From: Dethiobacter sp.
GTDB lineage: Bacteria > Bacillota > Dethiobacteria > DTU022 > UBA8154
Direction: 5' to 3'
DNA length: 32,294 nucleotides
Assembly: GCA_003605065.1 (NCBI GenBank)
Contig: QZJM01000050.1
Location: 1 to 32,294, forward strand
Of this stretch, positions 6,926 to 15,874 are shown piece by piece. Position 1 is the first letter of the stretch, and every line of letters starts with the position of its first letter. A program made the translations under genes and the position numbers. The notes under the pieces are model-generated. The model had not been told where the DNA came from. It made no database searches and was given only the letters and a program-made list of their open reading frames with translations.

Positions 6926-9900
6926 TATCCATTTTGAAGCGGGGGGACAGCCCCGGTTATACCATGACACCATTTTTGAGCCGCGGGGGGAGAATTCCCT
7001 CTTGCTCCTGGGTAACGGGGGAGGCAAGACGCTGCTCTTACACCTCATCGCCCAGGTGGTGGAACCCAACGTAGTCTTGCAGGAGCGGCGGATCAAAAGA
7101 CTGGTAGAGAAAGAAAAGTTCACCGGCCATGTCCTGGTGGAGTGGCTCCTGGATGGAGAGATGCCCCGCTTCCTGCTTACCGGGTTCTGTTTTGCCGATC
7201 ATTTGGGTGGAGCTCACCGAGAAATGGATTACTTCAATTACCTTCACGAATACGGGACCAAAAATGACTGGGACTTGCTTTCCTTTCCTTTGACCGACGA
7301 GAAGGGGAGAACCCTCAACTTGAAGCAGTTAAGCGACCGGTTGGGGGAAAGCCCCGTCAAGGTTTATCACCACTACCGCCGCCAGGAGTACCAGGATAAG
7401 TTGAAAAGTTACCACGTTGACTCCAGGGAGTGGAAATATATCATACGCATTAACGATAGCGAAGGGGGCGTGGAGAAGTTTTTCGAGGGCTGCAGCAAAA
7501 CCCGCACCCTCATGGATCGGTTGCTAATTCCAATGGTTGACGAAGTCCTGGAAAGAAGAGAAGAACGTGATCCGCTGCGGGAAGCTTTCCGAAGTACGGC
7601 CCGGGAAGTGATGATCTTGCCGGAGCTGAAAGTCCAGAGCGAGGCCCTTCAGGCTCTTTCCAGAAGACTGCCCCGGCTTACCGATGAATTGAGCCAGCTT
7701 GAAAAGGCGTTGGAAAAAGAAAACGCCCTTCACCTGTGGCGGGAACGGACCGGGCAGACGATTTTAAACAGCCTTCCCCTCCTGGAACAGGAAAGGAAGG
7801 AATTGGGACTACAGATCCTGGGAAAAGAAAAAGAAATGAAGCAGGACCGGCTGGGGCTGCAAGCCATAGATGTGGAGCGGAAGCGGCGGGAATGGGAAAA
7901 GCTCGAGCAGGAAAGCCAGCAGCGAGAAGCGGAAGTGCAGGAAGCTCAAAAAGCCTGGGAGCAGCGGCAAGAGCGCTCCCAAAGGCTTAAAGCCTGCCGC
8001 CACTGGGGCCGCATCCTTAAATTAAAGGAAGAGTTAGCCATTCGACACGAACAGCTGCGCCGACAGGAAGAAGGGGACGAAGAATTCTTTCGCCAATTGG
8101 AAGCAGTAAGAAAAGAGACGGCTCCCCTGCTGCTGAGGGGCGTGGAAGAGGCGGAAAAACAGGAGGACCAGCTCTCCCAAACCCTTGCGCAGTTAGAGCA
8201 TGAGAAGACCGAGGCCGAGTGCGAAAGGGACAATCACCAGCAGACGTGGCATGATATTGAAAAGAACCTTTTTCACCTGGAAAAGCAAGAGCTGGAATTT
8301 AGGGATGAGCAGCAAAAAGTTGCTGCTAAAATGAAAACTCTCCAGGCATCCTTTCAGGTAGAAGACCCCTATAAATTCATTCAAACTTTCCAACAGCGGA
8401 TAAAAGAGTTGAAAGAAGCAGAACAAGAAGAGAACAGCAAAATGCAGCAGGCCGCTGGTAAAATTCGGGAGCTGGAGGAAAAGCACAACGAGGAACGCCT
8501 GCAGGAAAAACAGCTCTCTCTAAAATGTGAAAATAAAGAAGAAACTTTCCAAAACTGGCGGGAAGAGACCCAATTGCTGCAGGCGGAATTAAAGACCCTG
8601 GGTTGTTCCCACGAACTTAGGGAAAACAGTGGAGCAGCCCGGGTATGGCTGGTTCAAAAGGAAGAAAAGTTACTGGAAGACCTGCGGGAAAAAGACCGGG
8701 AAAGGTCCCGCCTGGAGGAGCAGAAGCGCCTGTGGGACGAAGGACAGGTCCTCCGGCCCAATCTAGAAATAAGCCGGGTAGTGGAAACACTAACCCAGGA
8801 GGGGGTGGCGGCCCGCCCTACTGTAGATTTGTTACAGGATTTCTCTGAAGCAAAGCGACGCGAAATGGTCGAAAGCCAGCCCTGGCTGCCGTACAGTGTC
8901 GTAGTGGAACCGGCCCAGTTGGAAAGATTAAAGGACAGGAAGTTTTTGTTTCCGAAAGAACTGGCTGTGCCTGTACCCCTCTTGGCCCGTTCTGACTTCC
9001 ACGGGGGGGCATTTACAGGACAGCTTTATTTTTTAAGTCACCGGGGGCTGGAACTGTATATTTCCCAGGAAAAGGCCCAGACGTACTGCGAAAAAATTGA
9101 AGGCGAACTGCAAAACATCCAGGAAAAGCTGGATGTTTTGCGAGGACAGAGCCGCAAAGTCAGGGACCTCCGGGGCCATTTGGATGGTTTTCAGGGCAGG
9201 TACCCTTTTAGTACGTTACAGGAGTGGGAAAAAGCCCTACGCCTGACTGAACAAGAACTCTGGCGGCAGCAAAATCGCTGCCGAGAAATAAAAAAACAGG
9301 TAGAACAAGCCCAAAAAGCCCTGGAGGACAGGTGGGAAGAGCGGGAAAAAATACGAAATAGCCGGGAACTTTGGGTAAAAGCCTTGGAGTGCGGCCAAGA
9401 GTACCTGGAACGCTGGAAAAAAAGTCTTAAGCGTCGGGAAGAAATGAAAGTGTTGGAGAGCCAAAGGGATGAGAAGGACGAAAAGATCAGGGAAGCAAGG
9501 CAAAAAATCCAAGAAAAGTCCCGCTTGCTGGAAGAAACCAGGGATGTCCGGGAAAAAGTCCGCTCTATTTTGAATGATTATCGAACCCTAGAAGACAAGT
9601 GCTTCCCTGAAGGGGAAGCTCTAAGTGCAGCCGGTTCTGTAATTATAGAATTAACCTGGGGAGCAGAAGCAGAAACACTCCTGAATGAAAAAATGGCAAA
9701 ACTTCTTGCCATGTTGGAAACCCGGGAGCGGTCCCAACAGGGCTACCAGGAGACGAAGAGGCAAATAGAAAATTTACAAGAGCAGATTAAGGGACAGAAA
9801 GAGGATATACGCGACCTGGGTCAGGACCCCGTAGTCGTAGCCGGGTATTACCGCCCCGTTACCAACCAGGAAATCGAGGGGGCCCGGCAACAGGAAACTC

Positions 9901-11333
9901 GTGCCCGGGAAGCCCTGAACAAAATCCAAAAATATCTGCAGGAGATCGAGAAAAGAGCTTTGGCAGCCCGACGGGTTTACGAGGACCGGCTCAACACTTT
10001 GCAGGAAGAATTCCCCGGGGAAATGATTCCCGACCTGGTTCGGGAAGACTTGGAAAGAAAAGAAAAAGAGCTGCGGGTTTCTCTGCGGAGTGTGCAAAAA
10101 GAACTGGAAAAACTGGAAGGCCAAAAAAAAGAGCACAGCTATTGGATAGAGGATTACCGTAGGGCCCGCGACGATTTGGAAATAAAAGCAGCACATCAAA
10201 ATATCGAAATTGCGCCCTGGTCACCGGAGGAAGAGGAGTCTTTCTTAAGGGGAAAAGCCCAGGCGGCGGTAAGAGATAACGATAACGAATTGGAGCAGGC
10301 CTCTTTACATGTGCAGGAGAAAAAGCAGGCAGCAGTAAAAGCCCTGAAAAGCTGTGAAGAAGAGCTGGCAAAGCTTCACGGGGATGAGCTAAAAGCCTTT
10401 TTCCGTAGAATGGAAATGCAGATGAGTTTTCCTCTGTGGGAGCGGCAGGTCGGAGAACTTCAGAGCTTTCTGCAGCAGGCCAGGGAGGCCATCAATCACT
10501 TCCAGCAGCAGGTAACACAGCGCCTGGAAGGGGTTACCCGTAAAGTGGAAGAGATTGTCCGGCGCTCCTGGAGACATGTGGAAAGCCTGCTGGAGCAGTT
10601 GAGGGAGCTGCAGAGAAGATCTGTGGTTCCTTTGCGGGGAGAGCGGCAGCATCTATTCCAGATTGTATTTCAAAAACCTGCCGACGAAGAAGGGCAAAAA
10701 GCCTTGTACCAGTACCTGGAAAACGTTATCCGGGAAGCCACTCGACGCCGGGAGCAGGGGGAAAATAATGACGATACAATAGACGACTTTTTACAGGAAG
10801 CGGTACAGACCTCACAGCTATTAAACCAGGTGATTCCCCTGGATAACTTTAAAATCCGACTCCTCAAGCCCCGTGACGACTACGGATCCTATGGTTCCGG
10901 GCGCTACGACCACTGGGATGATCTAAACGAGTGGTCCCAAGGACAGCGCTTTGCGGGGAGGTTTGCCCTGTTTATTGTTCTGTTATCCTATTTAAGACAA
11001 TGCCGGGCGGGTGGTCGGAGGACCTGGGCAGCAGTACTGGCAGATAATCCCTTTGGCAAGGCTTCTAGCAGTCATATCCTGGAAATAATCAGTACCATAT
11101 CCGAGCAGCAAAATGTTCAGCTTTTTTGCTGTACTGCCCTACGGAATACCGAAATCATGAGGGAATTTCCGGTTATTTACAGCCTGGTACCCGTTTCAAC
11201 TATGAGTGGAAAAGAAAGGATACGTATAAGTTCCTATTATCGTCACGGTGAATCCTATCAGGTGCTACAGCAAGCACATAGTCGTATCCCTAAAGATCCT
11301 GCGGGGGAAATCGGTCAGCTGGAGCTGTTTTGA
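6894..11333 (+). CDS. jetC: Wadjet SMC-like ATPase JetC
   Basis: A 1479-residue SMC/MukB-like motor. ATG 6894 sits in the jetB end behind AAGGAGG. The head begins with a P-loop at residues 40-46 (GNGGGKT). Next come two very long charged coiled-coil arms, about 250-640 and 735-1200, interrupted near 640-730 by a non-coiled hinge (LPYSVVVEPAQLERL... FTGQLYFLSHRGLEL). The C-terminal head has an ABC signature-like EWSQGQRFAG near 1345 and a Walker B, WAAVLADNPFGKASSSHILE, with Asp1384. The P-loop is one residue shorter than GxxGxGKT, and the Walker B glutamate position is Asn1385. I suspect both are typical of this Wadjet subgroup, possibly type III, but cannot verify it. In known systems JetC extrudes DNA loops and senses small circles. 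No gene of the system lies downstream. Confidence 0.92.
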   Translation: MPRIYRVRVHNIHFEAGGQPRLYHDTIFEPRGENSLLLLGNGGGKTLLLHLIAQVVEPNVVLQERRIKRLVEKEKFTGHVLVEWLLDGEMPRFLLTGFCFADHLGGAHREMDYFNYLHEYGTKNDWDLLSFPLTDEKGRTLNLKQLSDRLGESPVKVYHHYRRQEYQDKLKSYHVDSREWKYIIRINDSEGGVEKFFEGCSKTRTLMDRLLIPMVDEVLERREERDPLREAFRSTAREVMILPELKVQSEALQALSRRLPRLTDELSQLEKALEKENALHLWRERTGQTILNSLPLLEQERKELGLQILGKEKEMKQDRLGLQAIDVERKRREWEKLEQESQQREAEVQEAQKAWEQRQERSQRLKACRHWGRILKLKEELAIRHEQLRRQEEGDEEFFRQLEAVRKETAPLLLRGVEEAEKQEDQLSQTLAQLEHEKTEAECERDNHQQTWHDIEKNLFHLEKQELEFRDEQQKVAAKMKTLQASFQVEDPYKFIQTFQQRIKELKEAEQEENSKMQQAAGKIRELEEKHNEERLQEKQLSLKCENKEETFQNWREETQLLQAELKTLGCSHELRENSGAARVWLVQKEEKLLEDLREKDRERSRLEEQKRLWDEGQVLRPNLEISRVVETLTQEGVAARPTVDLLQDFSEAKRREMVESQPWLPYSVVVEPAQLERLKDRKFLFPKELAVPVPLLARSDFHGGAFTGQLYFLSHRGLELYISQEKAQTYCEKIEGELQNIQEKLDVLRGQSRKVRDLRGHLDGFQGRYPFSTLQEWEKALRLTEQELWRQQNRCREIKKQVEQAQKALEDRWEEREKIRNSRELWVKALECGQEYLERWKKSLKRREEMKVLESQRDEKDEKIREARQKIQEKSRLLEETRDVREKVRSILNDYRTLEDKCFPEGEALSAAGSVIIELTWGAEAETLLNEKMAKLLAMLETRERSQQGYQETKRQIENLQEQIKGQKEDIRDLGQDPVVVAGYYRPVTNQEIEGARQQETRAREALNKIQKYLQEIEKRALAARRVYEDRLNTLQEEFPGEMIPDLVREDLERKEKELRVSLRSVQKELEKLEGQKKEHSYWIEDYRRARDDLEIKAAHQNIEIAPWSPEEEESFLRGKAQAAVRDNDNELEQASLHVQEKKQAAVKALKSCEEELAKLHGDELKAFFRRMEMQMSFPLWERQVGELQSFLQQAREAINHFQQQVTQRLEGVTRKVEEIVRRSWRHVESLLEQLRELQRRSVVPLRGERQHLFQIVFQKPADEEGQKALYQYLENVIREATRRREQGENNDDTIDDFLQEAVQTSQLLNQVIPLDNFKIRLLKPRDDYGSYGSGRYDHWDDLNEWSQGQRFAGRFALFIVLLSYLRQCRAGGRRTWAAVLADNPFGKASSSHILEIISTISEQQNVQLFCCTALRNTEIMREFPVIYSLVPVSTMSGKERIRISSYYRHGESYQVLQQAHSRIPKDPAGEIGQLELF

Positions 11334-11474
11334 TGAATTTCAGACAATAGGAAGCAAGTAGGGCTGGCTTCGATTGGAACATTATATTCTTCTGGCGAGA
11401 TACAAACTGCCGGTCTTCTTCCAGCCTGTTCATAGTGCCTCAAAATAATAATCATCGATGCAAAAGGAGCGGCC

Positions 11475-12647
11475 ATGTTTTTTAGCACGATTGGGGAAAT
11501 GCTCATCCTGTTTTCTATCGGCATTGTCGGGTGGTATTTATTTGCACTGCTGAATGCGCCCGTAGCACCACTGCTGGGGGCCTTCTTCTTGCTGGGGGCC
11601 CTGAGGGCCGTGGGGGTCAATCTGCCCCTTTCGCCTGTTTTTCTCTCTCCGGCCGTCCAGGTAGCCATAGGTCTCTTTGTAGGAAGCCAGATCACCCGGG
11701 AAACGGTCCGGGAGCTGAAAACCGCGATTATTCCAGCTCTTATCATCGCCGCGTGGGCATTGGGCGTGGTTTTCGTGATAGGGGGGTTCTTGGCCAGGGT
11801 TACGCACCTGGATCTCTACACCGCCATGCTTTCTTCCAGCATGGGAGGGCTACCGGAGATGGCTGTCTTGGCCATTGCCACCAATGCAGAAGTGGCCGTT
11901 GTTATTATTATGTTTACCTTTCGCCTGGTCATCTCCGTTTTAGCCTTTCCCATGATCTTTAAATACTGGCTTGCTGGCAATCGCCTCGAACACGAGGAGA
12001 AACCAAACGAAAGCGCCGGGGGAAAGGGAGAGGACTTTGACATTCGGGCAGTCCCGGGCCTGCTACTGAATCCTAAAAAATGGCAGCAGGTGGCAGCCCG
12101 CTGCCGGGAATTCATCTCTTTCCTTTTTAATGTAACCTCCGTACCGGCCTATCACTTGGGCCGGGACGTCTTTACCCTGGGCATGGCTGGGGGGGGTGCC
12201 TTTCTTTTCCATCAAATGGGGGTTCCAGCCGGGATAATGGTTGGGGCCATGGTTTTTTCTGTCATTACCTCCCTGGCCGGCGTCCGGATCCAGTTCCGCT
12301 CTCCCGTTGTGTTCGGGTTCCTGCTGGTGGGCGTAGGCATCATGATCGCGGATAACATTTCCACAAAAACCCTCGAGGTGCTGCTTTATAGCAACCTCGT
12401 CTGGCCCATGGTCCTTTCCACCCTATTAATATTTTTCAGTTCATTTCTCGTGGCTTTCGTGATACACAAATTGTCCGGCTGGGACTATCCCACCAGCTTC
12501 CTGGCTGCTGCCCCCGCCGGCTTAACGGCCATGACGGCCTTGGCTGTCAGCTATGGGAAAAATCCCCTGTACGTTTCATCCCTTCATCTCTGCCGGCTTG
12601 TTGTCCTGAAAACGACCGTACCCTTAATCTTCATGTTTATAATTTAA
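11475..12647 (+). CDS. AbrB-family membrane permease (PF05145 type)
   Basis: A 390-residue integral membrane protein with about ten to eleven hydrophobic segments in two similar halves (about 1-165 and 220-390), as in the AbrB/putative ammonia monooxygenase-like transporter family. Recognisable stretches are PVAPLLGAFFLLGALRAVG, GLFVGSQITRETVRELK and the loop SSSMGGLPEMAVLAIATNAE in the first half, with a matching AAAPAGLTAMTALAVSYGKN in the second. A charged cytoplasmic linker lies near 170-200. The gene follows AAAAGGAG and starts 140 bases after jetC, so it is probably not part of the defence operon. The substrate is unknown; the historical monooxygenase label is not supported by any catalytic feature. 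This AbrB is unrelated to the AbrB DNA-binding fold of the antitoxins further right. Confidence 0.85.
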   Translation: MFFSTIGEMLILFSIGIVGWYLFALLNAPVAPLLGAFFLLGALRAVGVNLPLSPVFLSPAVQVAIGLFVGSQITRETVRELKTAIIPALIIAAWALGVVFVIGGFLARVTHLDLYTAMLSSSMGGLPEMAVLAIATNAEVAVVIIMFTFRLVISVLAFPMIFKYWLAGNRLEHEEKPNESAGGKGEDFDIRAVPGLLLNPKKWQQVAARCREFISFLFNVTSVPAYHLGRDVFTLGMAGGGAFLFHQMGVPAGIMVGAMVFSVITSLAGVRIQFRSPVVFGFLLVGVGIMIADNISTKTLEVLLYSNLVWPMVLSTLLIFFSSFLVAFVIHKLSGWDYPTSFLAAAPAGLTAMTALAVSYGKNPLYVSSLHLCRLVVLKTTVPLIFMFII

Positions 12648-12691
12648 GGACATGGTTGCCACCGGTTATTCATGCTGACATGCCGCATATG

Positions 12692-12708
12692 GCGGCCATA
12701 ATGGCCGC
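12692..12708. promoter_or_regulatory. Palindrome, possible operator
   Basis: GCGGCCAT, one base, ATGGCCGC: two perfect 8-base arms around a single A. It lies upstream of the decayed transporter at 12744 and has no T-run after it, so it resembles a protein-binding site or relic rather than a terminator. A second, smaller inverted repeat (AATTGC/GCAATT) lies at 12791-12806. Confidence 0.4.
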
Positions 12709-12743
12709 GTAAAATGAAAGCGCGAAGAATAGGAAAACTACCG

Positions 12744-13177
12744 ATGGCAGACGAAACCAAAAAGCCCTCCGAGATACCCGGAAAAGATAAAATTGCTTTA
12801 GCAATTCTAACCGTATAACCATTTTTTCATGGCATAATAAAATCTGAGTTTTCCATAAAGATAAAGGAACTTTGTTAATTAATAAAGAACTTCTACAACA
12901 AGGGCTATATTATTGTTTCCCTGTTTGCTTTTTTTAACGCCGGCGGTAGAATTGCCGCAGGATTTTTATCTGACCGGCTGAGGCGCAGCAGGGCTATGAC
13001 GCTGGTATTCAGTACTATGGCCCTGGTTCTGGTATTTGTTTTGCGCGCAGATACCCCTCTTTTACTGGGTATTGCCGTTTCGGTTCCGGCCCTTTCCTAC
13101 GGAGGGCTGTATACCCTTTTTCCGGCTGCCACTGCCAGTTTTTTCGGCGAGAAAAATTTCGGATTGCATTATGGCAA
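12744..13177 (+). pseudogene. MFS transporter (oxalate/formate antiporter type), pieces
   Basis: ATG 12744 opens a 24-codon frame (MADETKKPSEIPGKDKIALA) that looks like the cytoplasmic start plus first membrane helix of an MFS permease, but it stops at 12816-12818. From 12879 the same frame is open again and reads FAFFNAGGRIAAGFLSDRLR, the conserved cytoplasmic loop between helices, followed by helices with PALSYGGLYTLFPAATASFF and GEKNFGLHYG, where homology ends. This pattern (end of OFA-type MFS C-terminal half) means most of the middle is deleted and the last helices are replaced by another remnant. It is not functional. Confidence 0.7.
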
Positions 13178-13270
13178 AAAGTATCCTATGAGGAACTTCT
13201 GGAGATATACTGGCGTCAAATTGAAAGAAAAGAAAAAGCTAATAAATTTAAATTAAAGAGTGAGGAATAA
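13178..13270 (+). pseudogene. MsrA C-terminal fragment
   Basis: In a different frame from the MFS remnant, KVSYEELLEIYWRQI and a basic tail run to TAA 13268-13270. VSYEELLE-x-[FY]W is a conserved segment of peptide methionine sulfoxide reductase A, just after its catalytic core. Only about 30 residues remain, without the catalytic Cys. The junction with the MFS relic lies near 13175. The stop is five bases before dgt. Confidence 0.5.
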
Positions 13271-13275
13271 GTTCG

Positions 13276-14433
13276 ATGGCCCAACAATACCACATGCCTT
13301 ATGCGTGTACTCCTTCTAACAGTAAGGGAAGACTTTTTAAAGAAAAAGAAGATCCCTACAGGACCAGCTTCCAGCGCGACAGGGACCGCATTCTTTACTC
13401 CACCGCCTTTCGGCGTATGCAGTACAAGACACAGGTATACGTTACCCACGAGGCCGATTTTTACCGCACCAGGTTAACCCATACCCTCGAAGTCATGCAG
13501 CATGCCAGAACAATTGCCCGTATTCTAAAAGCAAATGAAGATTTGGTAGAGGCTGTTTCACTGGCTCATGATTTGGGACATGCCCCCTTCGGGCACGGGG
13601 GAGAAGAAGAACTAAATGGGCTGATGGATGGTTTCGGGGGATTTGATCATAATCTACAAAGCCTGCGCATAGTGGACCAATTGGAAAAGCGTTACCTGGA
13701 ATTTAAGGGCCTTAACTTGTGTTACGAAACCCGGGAGGGGCTGGCCAGGCACGTAACAGACTATGATAAGCCCAAACCCCATGAAGATTTTCAGGAATTC
13801 CCCAGTCCCAGCCTGGAAACGCAGATAGTCAACTGGGCCGACCCCCTGGCCTTTAGCACACACGACCTTGATGACGCTCTCAACGCGGGGCTGATAAGCA
13901 TTCAGGACCTTGAGGATAAAAATATTCCTACCGTAAACAAGCATATTGAAAAATTAAAATTAAATCTGGCCAAGGGGAACGAATTAGAATTTGAAATCAG
14001 AAAGAAACTTTTCATCAGAAATCTCATTGAGGACTTTACTGTTGATGTCATTAAATATACCCAGTCCCGGCTGGAACTTTATAAACCGGAATGTCCCGAT
14101 GATCTAAGATTACTTCCAGCCGTTGTTTCCATGAACCCCGTAGTTAAGGAAGATTTTGATAAACTCCGCGACGTTCTATATTCCCGTGTCTACAGACATC
14201 CCAATGTTTTGATCATGGTGGAGAAGGGCAAAAAAATAATCAGGGATCTTTTCCACGCTTTTGCCGGTAAGCCCCAGCTCCTGCCCTGGGTTACCCAGAG
14301 AAAATGGGAAGAAGCATTTTCTAAAGAAGAAAGGCTAAGGGTTATCTGCGACTATATTTCCGGCATGACGGACCGTTTTGCCATGGAAACATATAACCGT
14401 TTATTCGAGCCAAATGAAAAGGTAATGCTATAA
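13276..14433 (+). CDS. dgt: dNTP triphosphohydrolase (dGTPase-like)
   Basis: A 385-residue HD-domain enzyme, matching the family length of 330-500. The metal site is visible: His in RLTHTLEVMQHARTIA near residue 72, the His-Asp pair in SLAHDLGHAPFGHGGEEELN near 97-98, and the distal Asp in FSTHDLDDAL near 200. The N-terminal RTSFQRDRDRILYSTAFRRM with KTQVY is the typical dGTPase opening that lines the nucleotide pocket. Such enzymes split dGTP or other dNTPs into the nucleoside and triphosphate; some limit phage replication. The start follows GTGAGG. It is not next to dnaG, as housekeeping clostridial dgt often is, but precedes a thymidylate-synthase-like gene, a possible nucleotide-pool pairing. 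Confidence 0.93.
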   Translation: MAQQYHMPYACTPSNSKGRLFKEKEDPYRTSFQRDRDRILYSTAFRRMQYKTQVYVTHEADFYRTRLTHTLEVMQHARTIARILKANEDLVEAVSLAHDLGHAPFGHGGEEELNGLMDGFGGFDHNLQSLRIVDQLEKRYLEFKGLNLCYETREGLARHVTDYDKPKPHEDFQEFPSPSLETQIVNWADPLAFSTHDLDDALNAGLISIQDLEDKNIPTVNKHIEKLKLNLAKGNELEFEIRKKLFIRNLIEDFTVDVIKYTQSRLELYKPECPDDLRLLPAVVSMNPVVKEDFDKLRDVLYSRVYRHPNVLIMVEKGKKIIRDLFHAFAGKPQLLPWVTQRKWEEAFSKEERLRVICDYISGMTDRFAMETYNRLFEPNEKVML

Positions 14434-14691
14434 AGGAAAAAAGCCCCGGTCTTCGTGGAAAAGCTGAATCGGTAGTCCCGGGGGCCGGTGGAATAGGTAT
14501 ATTCTAAAAGCAAAAGTATTTCTGTAAAGTGGGCTTTTTGTATTTTGGGAGCTTATAATTTAGTTAATTGTTTTACTGTTGAAATATAAATGAAGAACGG
14601 TTTAATTATGGTAAGTTTGAATTTAAAGTAATGAATTTAAAGGATTATGATGCTAAAAAAACGAACATTAAACCAAAAAACGGAGGAAAGT

Positions 14692-15363
14692 ATGCTATTC
14701 CAATATAACATCGTAGAAGGAAGGACTATCGAGGACGTCTGGCGCGACATTATGTGGTGTGCTGTTCGTAAGGGTTTCGACTACCGGGTTGAAGTGGGGA
14801 GCTACGAGGGGCAAATCAGGCGCCAGTTGGATTATGCTGTTTTAAGGGTCTTAGAACCATCCACGCGTCCTTTGGGTGTCCGGGTTCCCGAAGGGTGCGG
14901 TATTCCGGCCCCTACGGACGAGGACAAAATCTGGAAATATTTCAAAAGGTACATCATCGGGACGGAAAAGGGGCTGAACGAGGATTACACCTATGGAATG
15001 TTTATTGCTCCCCAACTCCCGAGAGCCATCGAGATATTAAACAAGTCGAGGGGAAATACAAACCAGGCTGCGATTACGATAGGGGATGAGGCTTCAATTA
15101 ACCTGGATGATCCACCCTGCCTCAAGGTGATTACTTTTAAAGTAGTGAACGGGCTGCTCCAGATGGGGCTGTTCTTCAGGAGCTGGGATCTGTTCACAGG
15201 CCTCCCCGAAAATCTCGGAGGGCTACAGCTTCTTAAAGAATACGTCCTGGCACAACTGGAGTTCGACGTGCAGGATGGACCGATTGTGGCTTTCAGTGAT
15301 GGCCTTCACCTTTACGAGATGTATTTTAAACTTGTTAATGTCCTGAACGTAGACAAAATATAA
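14692..15363 (+). CDS. Thymidylate-synthase-like protein, archaeal (methanogen) type
   Basis: A 223-residue protein. I chose ATG 14692 (behind CGGAGGAAAG, five bases) over the upstream in-frame ATG 14647, which has no ribosome site. The second half follows ThyA: Cys143 in DPPCLKVI corresponds to the catalytic Cys, and Arg163-Ser-Trp-Asp166 in FRSWDLFTGLPENL to the RSCD dUMP-binding motif at the same 20-residue spacing as in E. coli. Asn174 and the His206-x-Tyr208 of GLHLYEMYF are also in register. The usual N-terminal RTGT phosphate loop is absent, and the whole protein is shorter than the 260-residue bacterial enzyme, as in methanogen-type ThyA. It may methylate or hydroxymethylate a pyrimidine nucleotide. 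It sits 258 bases after the dNTPase gene on the same strand. Confidence 0.75.
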   Translation: MLFQYNIVEGRTIEDVWRDIMWCAVRKGFDYRVEVGSYEGQIRRQLDYAVLRVLEPSTRPLGVRVPEGCGIPAPTDEDKIWKYFKRYIIGTEKGLNEDYTYGMFIAPQLPRAIEILNKSRGNTNQAAITIGDEASINLDDPPCLKVITFKVVNGLLQMGLFFRSWDLFTGLPENLGGLQLLKEYVLAQLEFDVQDGPIVAFSDGLHLYEMYFKLVNVLNVDKI

Positions 15364-15372
15364 GACTGTGAT

Positions 15373-15546
15373 ATGTTAAACCTTTCAATACGGATGGGAG
15401 AAGTTAAAGGACAAGTGAACGTATGGATAGTTACTGTAACACTTATTCTCTTCTTTTCTGCGGGCAAGTGGGACTGGCTCAGGGGAAGGCGGATTATTGC
15501 TGTTAATAGTTTTTTTAATCTTCACAACATCTTGATATGTTCTTAA
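15373..15546 (+). pseudogene. Membrane methyltransferase (isoprenylcysteine/PEMT type), N-terminal stub
   Basis: A 57-codon frame opening nine bases after the thymidylate-synthase-like gene. It contains one membrane helix, VNVWIVTVTLILFFSAGKWD, followed by WLRGRR; the SAGxxDWLRGW pattern is typical of the start of small ICMT/phospholipid-methyltransferase membrane proteins. The homology ends after about 40 residues and a TAA follows. The rest (15547-15794) contains no convincing gene, only AT-rich DNA with possible promoter-like TATAAT near 15567. Confidence 0.4.
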
Positions 15547-15794
15547 CAATAAATTGATATAAGAGATATATAATACCTCTTATGTCAAAAGAATTAATTG
15601 AAGCTTTTTGTTATGGACTGAATATGTGCCACGGTGTTTTAAGTAGAAATTACTGGATTTCAGGCCTAAAATTGCTGTCCCATGATTTTCTGAAAAAACA
15701 TGGTTGTCATCTCTAAAAAGCAACTGAAAGGAGGTAAAGGCTACCCCTACTTTCCGGAAGGCGTGCCGGTTTTTGGAGGGATGCTAAAAAATCG

Positions 15795-15872
15795 ATGGGT
15801 AAAATAACAGGTTTCGGTTTTAATCGTAAGCTGTTGGTATTATTACTGGTAATAGGTATGATTTTAAGGTAG
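15795..15872 (+). pseudogene. Detached signal-anchor start of the adaptor gene
   Basis: ATG 15795 gives MGKITGFGFNRKLLVLLLVI and a TAG after 25 codons: a positively charged start plus one membrane helix, the usual N-terminal anchor of an export adaptor. The body of the adaptor resumes in another frame around 15857-15875. About 150 residues (first lipoyl half and helix) seem to have been deleted, with a frame change. Confidence 0.55.
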
Positions 15873-15874
15873 CA

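Noticed and set aside
7524-10867. Many long antisense and +1 frame ORFs within jetC (up to 141 codons)
   Set aside because: They mirror the strongly biased codon use of a coiled-coil gene, have no ribosome sites, and show low-complexity Leu/Phe/Pro/Ser composition.
14436-14510. Possible riboswitch or terminator between dgt and the thymidylate-synthase-like gene (GCCCCGG...CCGGGGGC)
   Set aside because: The arms are 25 bases apart with no T-run, and I could not match any known aptamer pattern.
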